This document shows positions 1 to 11,800 of a stretch of DNA of 64,000 bases, one piece after another; position 1 is the first letter of the stretch; each line of letters opens with the position of its first letter. The stretch is taken from the NCBI RefSeq assembly GCF_964199755.1, contig NC_133914.1, positions 124,001 through 188,000 on the forward strand. Direction: 5' to 3'. The stretch is from Larus michahellis (Eukaryota; Chordata; Aves; Charadriiformes; Laridae). The notes under the pieces are model-generated. The model was not told where the DNA came from and made no database searches. It worked only from the letters and a program-made list of their open reading frames with translations. A program made the translations under genes and the position numbers.

Positions 1-64
1 CCCTGGAAGCACCTTGCCCAGTTCTCAGGCTGCAGTGCCAAGAGCACCAGGACCTCGCACTCAC

Positions 65-3000
65 CAGGGCAGGAGGAAAGCAGCTGCAACACTGATCCCA
101 GCTGCAACTGCCACGATGTAGGTGACGATGAGGTTACTGTCCAGGACAGCCACCATGATGAGGAAGGGTATGGCAGACTAGATAGGGGGCAGAAAACAGG
201 TTGTGTCAGCAGTGCCTGATCCAGACCCCTTGGCCTTTCCCCTTCCCTCCCGTGCATGCCAGCCCTCCAACCACAGGAACAGCCAGGGAAGCAGCAGTGC
301 AGCCTTCCTCCCAGAGCCCCGCAGTGGCCATTTCTGCTGGCCTTGGCCACATCCATGACAGCACATATAACAGGATGAGGGACAGGCACCAAAATCAGCA
401 GTAGCCCTTGCCCAGCTCCAGGCCCTCTTGGGGGGACACAGCTCTGCTCACCCCGTGTGGGAAACACCATCCTCATGTGAGCCTCTGTGCTCACGGGGAC
501 CCACTCACCGAGATGCCTATGTAGACAGCAGTCTTCTTCCCAAAGCGGGTAAGGAACCACTGCCAGAAGGGAATGGTCAAGGTGGCCGAGAGCTAAAAAA
601 AGGGGGTTGTGGTGTCACTTGCTGGTCAGGCTCTTATCTGGGGTAAGAGCCCTTCCCAGCAAGGAGCAGCTCCTGGACACCACCTCCCCCATCACATTTC
701 CAGCTTTTTCTAGCACCTCTGATTTCCACACGCTCCTGGGGCTGGCACACAGCCACACTGCCTACTCCTACCCTCACCCCATCCCTCAGCTGCCTACGCT
801 CCCAGGACTGAGAGCTTGCAATTGGAGCAGATACGTGGGGCCATCTCCTCCCCACTGCACAGCACCCTGGTACCCAGCACCACTGTCCTCAGTGCACTTG
901 GCAGATGCCAGCACACCTGCCCAAACACAGGGAGGACCCGACTCAATCCTCAGCGGTGGGAAGGGACCTGATCTTCTCACCACTGCCTGTGCAAAGCATG
1001 ACCAAAAGCCAGGCTCTGTGGGGACCTTGGCACCTTGGACCTCTCTGCCCCGTCAAACAGGGAGGGTGGGAAGGGTTCCCAGGGATGAGGGAAGCTGGAA
1101 AGGGCTCTCAAAGAGCTGTTTTGCTCCATCTTCCTGGCAGTAAACACTGAGATCCTTTTCTTGAGGTGGGGGGGAAGGGAGATAAGTGGCAGGATTTGGA
1201 CAAAAGGCCCCCATGGCTCCTGGTCTCCCCCGTCTCTGACTGCCTTCACATGGGAACAAAGGCCTCGCTGTTCCTGCCAACTCACCCGGCCTTTGCAGGA
1301 CATTTGGCAGCTCCTTCTCCCTTCCCTTCTCTCAGGGGACCTTCGGTCACTGTCCCCACGGTGCACTATTGCAGCCCCATAGCAGCCCTCCCCTCAGACT
1401 ACGGAGCACCCATCCCATGCCAGCTCCTAGGGAGGACATGGGAGGATCCCATAGTGTGTGTCCCACCACAGTCCCAGCCCTGAGGAGCTCCAGGATGGGG
1501 CTGTACGCACCATGATGGCCAGGAGGATGTTCTGGAACTCGTTGCGGAAGCCCAGGGTGTAGGTGCAGAAGAGGGCAAAGTTGCCCTCCAGCAGCTGCAG
1601 AGGAGGCAGACAGTGGTTAGTGGGGGACAGGCACCCCAGCCACCCGGAGGCACGCACTCCTCCTCGCCAGGCTGCACTCAAAGCACGAGCAGGGGAAGAA
1701 AGCAGCCATTCACCGACCCATCCAAGGGCACAAGGCCACATCCTTCTCTGCCTGGGGCAGCTCTGGCTCATTGAGCTGCCGCTTCACATGCTCCCATCCC
1801 ACTGGGATCCTATTTGGGCCCTACACTGCTCATCCCCCAGCCATCTCCAAGCTGCGCTGCTGCTGCTGTTCCCTCTCCGCCATCCTCCAAGCCTAGCTGT
1901 GCTTACCATGAAGGCCAGCGAGGTGAAGAGGAAGCCAGCAATGAGCTTGATGTAGGCACCATGGTTCATCACCAGCTTCAGCCCCTGGAAGAAGGAGACA
2001 GGCTCGTCCGACTGGAGCTCAGAGGACTCTGGGGAGCAGAGCAAATCAGCCCATTGTTAGAGCTACTGAAACAGCACCCCTTGGGTGCAAGGGGGTGCAG
2101 TGCCTCATGCCTGCTGCTGAGCACCCTGCACAATTCCCGGCCCACCTAAAGCATTGCACCCCAAGGGAGTCAAGGCAATGCCTGCAGGGACCTCCCTGCC
2201 CTCACATCCCTCCGCCCCATGGAGGGGAGGGGATGGCCTGGATGATTTGCCTATGATAAAGGGGAGGGAAGGAAAGGTCACAAAGCAGAGGGAGGGAGGG
2301 AAGAACAGAAGCTATTGGGCTTGGGATATCACCTCACCCCGGGATGCCCTAGTTGGCACTAGCAACCTTGGCCAGTCAAAACTGCAAGATAACATTTATC
2401 TCTGACCATGTAGAGTGGAGAGCTAAGTCCTCAGAGCTGTGCTGTAATGTACCCTGGAGATGCTCTGGCCTCCTGCCCACAGCGCTGCCCTTCTGCAGTG
2501 CCTTCCCCAGGTCCCCATACCTCAGCTCTACCTGCATCTCTCCTCCAGTGCTTGACCCACAAACGAAGGGCCAAGAGCTCAGCTGGGCTCCTGAGGAGCC
2601 CCTGGCAGAAGCCACAGTGTTTTCATGCGTCCAGAGTATTCCATCATGTCTCAAGCCTCACCTCTCTTCTCCCGCACGCCCACTGACAGGATCACAGCGC
2701 AGAGGATATAGAGTCCCCCGATGACCCCTGCAGCGATCATGTAGGCATTTCTCTGTGCAAGAGAGGAGGGAACGGTAAGGGAGGGGGTTTGTCCCAGGAG
2801 CCAGCCCGGTCAAGAAGGCAAGCAGAGTATGGCAGGGGCTGCCAGCAGCTTACTGTGTCTGTGAGTGACCCGGTGTCATGGGTCGTGTTTAGCTCCTCCA
2901 TGGCCACCGAGGAGTTGGTCTTGCCAATGAAGAGGGGGCTCTCGATGCAGGGAGTGACCACCTTGCCCACGATTTGGCCCTGGATGGCAGTGCCCAGCAC

Positions 3001-6000
3001 GGTGCCCAGCACTTCCACTGTCATACCTGGAGGGAGAGGCCAGCGGGACTGAGCACAGCCCTTGGGCACCCAGGGCATGGGCACAAAACCCTTCTCCACA
3101 GCAGAGCCTCCCCAGCTGCAATTCATTGCCCTTCCCCATAAGAAATGAACCAGCCCAGCTCTACTACAGCTTCCTCCCAATCACCAAGTGATAAAGCCTG
3201 TGCTGCACAGGGAAGGAGAGTGTCTGCTGGGGAAACTGAGGCAGGAAGCAAGGCCAAGACTTGGTTATGCTGCTCCCAATGCTGTATGACAGAGCAGGAG
3301 CTTGGGAGCTCAGATCCCCCATCATCTGCTCCAGGCACTTGGCCATAACAAGGACCACCTCCCCATCAGCCCAGCTCTCACCAGACTAGACACGGATGTC
3401 TGCTGGAGGAGCCAGGGAAGAGTAATGGGAAGAGCTGGACCAGCTGCAATTCAAACCCTGAACGATGTCCACCACGCACTGTCCTTGGGGTGGGGTGTGA
3501 TGTGATCAAATGACCCTTCCAGCAGGGCATCTGGAGGAGGATCATGCCCCAGCAAGAGCTGCAGCAAAGAAGCTGAGCACCAACTGCCCCCCAGCTATGG
3601 TGAGGAAGAGAAGGAAATACTCTTACGGTAGGCAGTGGCAGAGTCCCGCTCGCTCTGCTCCCTGCTGATGAACATGGTCAGCGCTGAGTAGGGTACATGG
3701 AAGCACTGCAATGGCATGAGAAGAATTAGCTCAGGGATGGAAACCTGCCCCTCTGCATAGCTCAGCAAGGTGAAGGCAGGGATTCATCCTCTCCATCCTC
3801 ACCCACCAGCCCTGGTGTGTGCAGAGCCCAACTCACCGTCACAAGGGTCTGGAAGGTGCAGTAGAAGACGAGGTACCACATCACTTGGCCTCTGGAGATA
3901 TCTGGCACAAACCAGATGAGAAAGTAGGAGATGACAGCGAATGGGGTGGAAAAAATGATCCTTTGGGAAAAACACAGTGTTAGCCTGGCAGGCACACGGC
4001 ACCTAGGTAACCCCACCAGCCCGACTCTCCCTGCTGCCACATGACCAGTGGAGTTCAGGCATCTGATTTTGGGGGCTCCTGAGCTGCCCTGGGGTGACCC
4101 ACCCTGCTCCATCACCTTGACAGGAGGTGGTTGCCACAGGGATGATTCAGACCGGGCTGAAGGCAGCAGCTCAGGTCTCACAGGGCAGAAAGGCGAAGAG
4201 CTGACTCAGACTTCCAAGGAAGAGCTTTATTTACAAAAACAGATATATCTGCTTCGATGGAAGTGATTGATCTGCTCCTACCTTCAGCTTCCACCCCTGG
4301 CCCCAACCTCTCCCCCAGGCTGTGAAGCAGGATGTAACCACCTCCCTCGTCCTGGCAAGGGCTGGGGAACAGCCAGGCAGCGACAGCCCCATGGGCCCAG
4401 ATGATGACAAATGCCTCTCACCAGCTTGGCTTTGCCACCAGCTCCCCCCCAAGCCCTGGTCCTCGGGTCAACTCTGTTCTGCTGGCAGGGATGGGGCAAA
4501 CCACCAGCCAGCAGCAGGCTGGCTCCTTCTTCCACCCCTGCCCGGCTTCCCAGAGCTGCAGGCACAGGGACACGGGATGCAAAGTGCAACAGAGGATCAG
4601 AGGGGATTGCACAAGTGCTGGGCCTTGCCAGCAGTCCCAGCAGGACCGGCCAGCGAGGGTGATTGCAGTGGGAAGCCACCCAGAGCATCTCTCTGCTTCA
4701 TCCAGCAGATCTCACAACCCTTGTCCTGCTGCAACCCAGACAGCTCTACCCTGCACCAGCAGCTTGAGGACACCACAAGCACCCATGCCACCCCATCACT
4801 CGGGAGAGGAATTTCTCCTCCTGGAGGGAACTAGCCAGGTGTTGAGCTTGCATCCGCATCAGTTTAGGAGACTGATTTTGCTTGGGGATTTCCAAGCACC
4901 CTGCGCTCCACAAACTACTAGACAGAGGCTACATCCTGGAACAAAGCCAGCAAAACCGGACACGGGGCAGAGTCATGCACGGTCAGGGCTGGTCCTCTGC
5001 CGCTCCACTGCCAGGGTACAGTCAGATCTTTCCGTTCAGGCTGACGTACAGGACGCAAAGTTTAAATTTAAAGTTGGGGGGGTTGGGGGCAGGGCGGAGA
5101 AGAGCAAAAAACTGAATCTCCATGGATGGAAAGCCGGCAGAAGCACTGCACAGGACCCAGCACATGTACATTTTTCCACACGCACGTCACCCCGGCGGGG
5201 GGAGGAAAGAGGCGAGACTACTCCAGCCACTCCTCTCCCGCGCGCTTATCACCATACGCATACGTGGAGCCAAGGGAAATTTTGAATGAGTCACTGCAGC
5301 CGCGCGGCGGGAACCACGTCACACTCGCCATGGGCGCCAGCGCATGCACACCGGTCGTGCCAATCCCCCACGGGCTTGGCCCCGCACCGGCACCAGGGTG
5401 CTGAGCCCTGGCCAGGGCTGACTAGCAGCGCAAACGAGTGACTTCGAGTTACCTCTGACCGAGGCCGAGGTGATTAAGAAGCTCGGAGGAGGCCGCCGTG
5501 ACGCGCTCGCCCGCTCATTGGCCACGGCTTGATGGTGTGTTTCTTTGTGCCACGGCACACACACCCCTTCCCAGCCCGGCAGTTAACTGTTTGCAATCGG
5601 CTGCTGCCCCGGAGAAGGAAGGTCAAAGCCGAAGCTTTTTGGTCACCAACACATCAAGGAAAAGTTTAGCCACTGGGAAGTCTGGGGTGGTCAAAGAAAC
5701 AGGGACCTGCTCAGGGCTGGAGACAGAGCGAGGTCCCCGAGGCTGGGAGAGAGGAGGCAGCAGGCCCTGGATGAGCTGCTGGGACAAAGCATGCCCAAAA
5801 GTGTTTCAAAATGAAAGAACTGAAAGGGAGAGAGGTGATGGCGCTTGGGGAAGGTCTCTTCTCCCTTCAGAGGGCCCAGAACAGCCCCAAGCTTTAAGCT
5901 GAAGCCACTGGCAGCCTTGTGGGGCTCAGCCTCACAGATCACACCCTTCAGAGCCCAACAGAAACCTTGGACAATAAAACCTCCCACACAGGGGGTTACA

Positions 6001-8424
6001 CAGGGTCCCCTCAGCGGTGCTGAGGGTTGGGGTCAAGGCAACAGCCTCTAAGGCCACCACCCTGCATTGCCTGCGGCTCGTGGCTCTGCACACAGGGAAA
6101 CTGAGGCAGAGAGCAGCTCCACAGCCACACCAGCCTGGGGCTGTGCAGCCCCACACAGTCAGCCCCACTGTGGCCAATGAACCCTAAGTTCAGGGGGTTT
6201 TAACTCATCTCAACTCCATCCAAATTCGACTCAGCCAGTTGCCCTTGAGCCATGTACAATAGCAGCAAGCTCCTTGCAGCCAGCTGCCCCAGCACTGCTG
6301 AGGGGCCCAGCGCAAGTCAAAAGCTCTGGCTAATTTTAACGAAGCAGGAGCCGTTTGGAAGAATGCAGCCACTCCATCCCCACCCCCTGCCTCGAGGATG
6401 TGAGATTACAGAGAGCAGAGTGGCAGCGGCCATCCGAGCGTGCATGGCTATCCCACACAGCCCTGCCTGCACACCCAGGCAGCTCCGCGCAGGCAGCTCC
6501 GCTCTAATCTCTGGACCCCAGACCCCACCACACATGCAGCTGCGGAGAAGCTATTTCAGGCCATGCATGGAGCCTGGTTTTAACAACAGCCAAATGCCAC
6601 TGCTCAGAGCTATTCCAGGAAAGTCCGGAAGCAGAGGGTATAATCTGTGAGGGAAAAAGGACTAATTCCGCTCCCCCTATGCCCACCCCCTTTGCTCCAT
6701 TGTACTTCAGCAATTCCACAGGCACCCAGGACATGGGTTATTTTAGCACAGGACATGCCTCCATGTCCACACTTAGGCGTTAGCACCCTGCAATGTTCCT
6801 TGTCTCATGCAGGGGCTGGCATTTATAGACATCTTAAGTCTGCCCTGGGTGCAGTCACGAGCCCTTCAGGGCTTCACAAACCCCATCCAATCTGCTCCGA
6901 CTCCCTTCGGCTCCCCTTCGCTCAGCCCCCTGCTCCCAAGGGCAGCAGAAGCACCCACATGCAGGCACTCAGATTTGTGATAGCTGTTTTCCTGACAGAA
7001 AAGCATCCTCGTGACGGTCAGCCGGCACTCCACCACCACACACCGGCTGTGCACACCCCCGTCACTCCTCCTCATGGGTGTGATGCCACCTGCTCTGCTG
7101 GCAACATGGCCCTCTTGCCATCCAGGGCTCAGCAACTGCTGTGGAACAAAGTCCAGCATTGGAACGTGGCATCGGGACAGCTCTTGGGGAGGCTGGAGAT
7201 GCTGCAGGTCCAGTGACACAGAGGACAAAGTCACAGGCACAGACTTGAACCCTCAGCTGTCAGCAGCACCTTAGGCTTTTTGGGGCACTTGGCACCTCAC
7301 TTGAGTGAGACAGGGCATCAGCACGTCCTACCCTGCAAACCTCATGCCAAGGGGCACCCCAAAGCTGAGTGGAAGCGCTGTGACATATCAGGCGGGGATG
7401 TGGGGTGCTACAGGCGGCTCTTACCAGGGCATCAGACGGCCAAAGCGGGTCCATGATGTTTTGCTGATGAAGAAGCCCACCATGGGGTCTGTGACGGCAT
7501 CCCAGGCTCGCCCCACAAACAGGATGATGGAGGCAGAGAAAGGGTCCAGCTGCCAGAAGAACTTGGGTGAGGATATGCGGACCCTCATGCCCCTGGCTGC
7601 CCTTCTAGAGCTGCTCAAGACCATCCCAACCATACTGCAACCCCGTCACCATTTGGGTTCCTCAGTCTCTCCCCCATCGATCAGTGGGATTTGAGGCACA
7701 GTGACCCAGTCCCTCCTAGCACCACCCCACCATGCTCTTTCCACACCAAACTCCCGCCACTTTGGACAAGATCTCCCCAAAACCCACCCCACGGCCGGCA
7801 CAAGGATGCCCCAGGGGCACTTCTCCCTCCCCATTTGGGGCGGTGAGATGGATTCCTGCACCCCGCAGGACGGGCACCACCAGCCCGTTTAACGCCTGGG
7901 GAAACCGAGGCACGGAGCCGGTGGAAACCCACGGCCCTCGGACCCGCACCCACGCAGGACCGCGGCTTCTGCATGGCCGATACCCGCTTCAAGCGGGGGC
8001 CGGGGCACCGGCAAGCCACGGCCGCGCCCGTCCACCGGGGTAAGCGGCTCCGCGGGGTCCCCCCCCGGTCCTGGTGCCCCCCTCCCCCCGGTCCCGGCCG
8101 TACCTGCGCCACGTCCAGGAGGTAGATCTGGAGGAAGAAGCCGAGGGCGCAGCCCGTGATCTGGTAAGGGGCCCCCCCGACGGCGTAGCACAGCTTGCTG
8201 CATACCGACAGCCGCTCCCGGCTCTCCTGCAACCGGGACCGGCGTTAGCGCGCCCGGGAAGCGTCCCACAACCCGTCCCGTCTCATCCCACCCCGACCCC
8301 CGCCGCTGCGTCCCATCCCGGCCGTCCCACCCGTCTCGGAGCTCACCCTGCGGCGGGGCTGGCGGCAGGCGGGCGGCAGGAGCCCCCCGGGCCGGGCCCG
8401 CTCCGCGCCGCCGCCCCCGGCCAT
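65..8424 (-). CDS. MFSD2A: MFSD2A, sodium-dependent lysophosphatidylcholine symporter (5' 11 coding exons; 3' end outside window)
   Basis: The product is a plasma-membrane major facilitator superfamily transporter that brings LPC-bound DHA into brain and other tissues. Coding exons in transcript order: 8347-8424, 8104-8226, 7425-7549, 3837-3960, 3627-3705, 2854-3026, 2662-2752, 1907-2028, 1511-1594, 509-592, 65-177. All have GT-AG ends and join in frame into 398 residues; roughly the last 130 residues lie left of the window. The start at 8422-8424 sits in a GC-rich first exon and gives a short cytosolic N-terminus before LSVCSKLCYAVGGAPYQ. Asp84 and Asp88 in GRAWDAVTDP match the sodium-coupling aspartates known in the mouse protein. 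Exon 6 carries two N-glycosylation sequons (NSS, NTT) in the extracellular loop. Exon 2 joins exon 3 directly, so the 13-residue insert of the longer human isoform is absent. Intron 3 (3961-7424) is by far the longest. Confidence 0.97.
5160..5630. promoter_or_regulatory. CpG-rich cluster of transcription-factor sites inside MFSD2A intron 3
   Basis: This stretch of intron 3 is richer in CpG than its flanks. It holds an AP-1 site TGAGTCA (5287-5293), a CRE-like CACGTCA (5315-5321), an inverted CCAAT box (5517-5521) and AGGTCAAAG (5620-5628), which resembles part of a DR1 nuclear-receptor element. It could be an alternative promoter or enhancer of MFSD2A, a gene known to be fasting- and PPAR-responsive in mammals. 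No transcription start can be read from the sequence, so the role is inferred. Confidence 0.35.
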
Positions 8425-8560
8425 GCCGTGCGCGATGAATGGGGCCGCGCCGCCGCCCGCCCGGGCCTTGTACCGGCAACGCCCCGCCCCGGGAGGAGCC
8501 GCGACCGCCCCGCTCCCCGCCCCCGCTCCCGCTGCCGGGGCAGCGGCCTCCTGCTCCTCC
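8425..8560 (-). promoter_or_regulatory. MFSD2A proximal promoter and 5' UTR, GC-rich and TATA-less
   Basis: Immediately upstream of the MFSD2A start codon the sequence is dense in CpG and GC boxes (GCCCCGCCCC-type motifs around 8480-8525), and I see no good TATA box. This fits a CpG-island promoter firing leftwards. The transcription start itself cannot be placed. Confidence 0.55.
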
Positions 8561-8566
8561 TCCTGC

Positions 8567-8815
8567 CCCGGCCCTTCATCCAGCCCCCAGCCCCTTCCCT
8601 CCCTCCTCCCACCCTCCGGCCCCACCCTTATTCCACATCTCCTCTGTCCCTCATCCCTCCATTCCCCCATTCCTTTTTCCCTCATCATTCCATCCCTCAT
8701 CCCTCCATCCCTCATCCCCCCACTCCATCTCTTCCCTCCATCACAGCCCTTCATCCTCCCATCCGTTCCCTTCCTTCATCCCCCATTCCTGCATCGTCCC
8801 TCCCCAGGTGTCCCC
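8567..8815. repeat. Pyrimidine-rich simple repeat of CCCTCAT / CCCTCCAT units
   Basis: About 250 bp of almost pure pyrimidine on the plus strand, built from degenerate 7-8 bp units such as CCCTCATC and CCCTCCATC. It begins about 150 bp upstream of the MFSD2A start. The long open frames seen here (8074-8820 and 8423-8833) are products of this low complexity and do not look like genes. Confidence 0.8.
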
Positions 8816-8819
8816 ATTG

Positions 8820-11800
8820 ATGGCAGAAGCTGAGCAAAGGGGACAGGGCTGGCGGAGGCACCATCACCCTCTCTTCCATGGGTGCCCAGTGGCACCACAT
8901 AGTCAGGGCTGCAGACTGCAGACCCTCAGTGCCAGCCCCAGCGTGGCCCCACTCTCAACCCCCCTCCATGTGGGCCCATCAAAAGGGTCGAGGTGAAGCA
9001 GGAACCCCTCCCAGCATCAGCTCCCATGGACCCTGGCTGCTGCACAACAGCTTCAGTGGGTGACAGTGGCTCTCAGGCCCCAGAACCTCTTCCTGGGCCA
9101 CCTGCGGTGTCCTTTGTTCAGGATGGCCACAAGGACGTTGATCCTAGCACCTCTCAACTATGCTGGGTGCTGTTTACCCACTGACGGGCACACGTAACGT
9201 CTGTGCTGGTGCCGTGTCACCACAGTGACAGCCACCAACTCTGCTTGGCTCAGGCCACCAGGGTTCAAAGATCGCCCAGAGATGTGCCATGAGATGGGGC
9301 TGCACAGTGGGGCTGAGCCAGTGGGACCAGCGTGGCACCCAGTGCCATCACCTGATTGCCACTTGGAGCTGAACTTGGAGCTGCCCTTACACGGCGACAG
9401 GGAGAGGCAGGGAGGAGAGGCAGGCAGGATGAGCAGCTGGCACTAAGCAGGGACCTGGGATGCAGCAGAGCCCCAGGGGGTGCTGGGGACGAGCGGTGTG
9501 GGTGGCCCCTGGCGTGGAGTGGTGGCACAGCAGCAACACAGCAGCTCCAGGCAGCCCCCATTTTCAGGAGCACTGAGTTGGTGTCACCATTGACTCATGG
9601 TTTCCAGCCCCTCGTACGTGTGCAGCGGGTTCCCCCGGCGCTGCCACATGTCACAACTCTGCCCCCAGCCCTGTGGGGTGCTCAGGGATGCCACCCACCA
9701 GGGAAGGGGGCCCATGTGAGTCTTCAGGCTGTCCAAATTTGTTCAGTGACATAAAATAACCCTGAAGCTAAAGGGGAATGAGGTGTGGGCAGTGCCATGC
9801 GCCCAGATGCTGTGGCTGAGACCCACCTCGGGGCCCTCGGCCTGCTATGCCATGCTGGCTCAGGTCCGCCCGGCACCAGGCAGCTCCAGAGCAGACACCC
9901 TCGTGTGAGCTGGAAACTCCCCAGGTTCCCCAAGAGTAAAGAGACCGGTATCGGGGATGGGCTTGTACACCTGCTGGCACACTTGTGTAATGAGTTGGCC
10001 AGCTCTGCCCTCCCTGAGCATCAGATCTCGGGAGACTGGGATAAGTATTGTGACCCTGCACTGAAGTGAGCAGCACAAACAGTTTAAGAGGTCTGGATTT
10101 TGGGGTCTGTGCTGCCTCCTGCGCTGGGTCACCAAGAGAAGTGTGTGACAGTGCCATGTAGCTGTGATTGGCTAACTGCTGGCTCTGGGTGCCAACGCAG
10201 AGCAGAGCATCCTGGACACCTTCTTGCTGGGGATGACCACATCCCCAGGCAGCGTCAGTGCAGCCACTGGGGACATCCAGGCGAGTCTGTGTCCCTACCT
10301 GAGCCCAGACATGCACCACCCCCAAAGCACAGATTTGGGTACCCCAAAGTGCTCTGTTCCCCCGACACACATAAGCAGGGGTCTGATGGGGTTTGGGTCA
10401 ACACCCACCAGGCTCCTGCTCTCTGCCTCACTTTCCCTCAAGACAGAGAAGGCTTCTTGCGCTGGAGCAGAGGGGACTCCCATAGTGGCCTTTCCCTGGC
10501 CTGGAGGGACTGGGCTCCCTGGAGACAGCATAATCTTGTCCTCAGCTCCCCATTGTGTTTGGCCCCAGCACTGTTGCTCTGCTCCCTTTGTCCCAGGGGC
10601 TCCTCAGCTCCTGATGCTTTTGACATTCCTGTCCTTGAGCAAGGCTCTGAGAAACTGCCTCCTGGGCAAATGTAGCTTTAGGGGAACAATTAGCCGCCCT
10701 TTGTGCTGGAGATTGTGCAAAAAGACCACAGATAGGTGTAGCTCTGCCTTACATATGAAGTAGGAGAAGTAGAAAGACCAGGATTTCCCTGGATTAGGAG
10801 GATTTTCTCCAAGTCTGGTATCGCACAATTTCCGGTGGTGGATTTTAGACCTTTGTCCCAAGCAGATGCTCTGGGGGATCCTCACAGCAATAAATAAGCC
10901 ACCAAGGGCTGATCCCAGTGGGGATGTTGGTGCAGCAGCTCCCACCAGGCTTGGGGTCCCCAGGGACCTGGAGGTGGATGGGGCTGAGCCACTTGCAGGG
11001 TCACCCTTGGCATCAGGACCAGCTCAGTGCCACGGTCTTGCAGGAAAAAACAGAGCTCAAATACCGCTCTGATGGTGATGCTACGCCATCCCAGCCTCCA
11101 CATCCCTGAGCTGGGGACACCATCGGGCTCTGGATGTGGCTCTTCAGGGACTGGGACCCAAATGCTGGCCCTGGGGACATGGTTTGGCCCTGGGGACAGG
11201 GATAGGGATGGGGGCCGCTCCAGTGGATGATGGCTCTGCAATCCTGCCTGCCACCCACGCCTCCTTGCTGTCGCAGATCCGGCACAGCCCGGAGCAGGAG
11301 CTGAGCAAGCGTGAGCGCACCCGAAACCAGACAGCTGTGCCAGGCTGGGCCTGCCAGGACGGGGAGAGTGGGCTTGGGGGCAAACAGCAGCAAGTGGGTC
11401 CCAGAGCTGTTGGGGGGCCATAGGCTGCAGGCCATCCTCAGCTGTTTCTCCAGCTTGAGGATAATGCTACCTGCATGCCGCAGAGCTTCTCCAGGGCTCT
11501 GGGCATTTTCTGGCATCAGGCAGGGTGTGCCGGGGAGGGGGCTGAAGAGGCAGCAGGGGCTGAAGGCAATGGTGCATTTTCCTCCCCTTTTTCTAGGTTT
11601 CACTGCTAAATTCAGAGTGGGTGGTGGCACCATATGGTTGGGCAGTATTTCGTGGTGCTCCCATACCCCACAGGAACTTGGGCAGGCGTTTTGCAAGGGC
11701 CCAGATATCCCCCGCGGCCGCTGCCCAACAGCTTCATGGGGACAAAGGGGACACATTGCACGGCAGCACGAGGCAGCTGTCCTGTGCTGCCCACACTTCT

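Noticed and set aside
9724-9933. Minus-strand peptide starting MGNLGSF, similar to the CYRI MGNL start
   Set aside because: The likeness stops after four residues; there is no FFLDFE motif and no correct donor.
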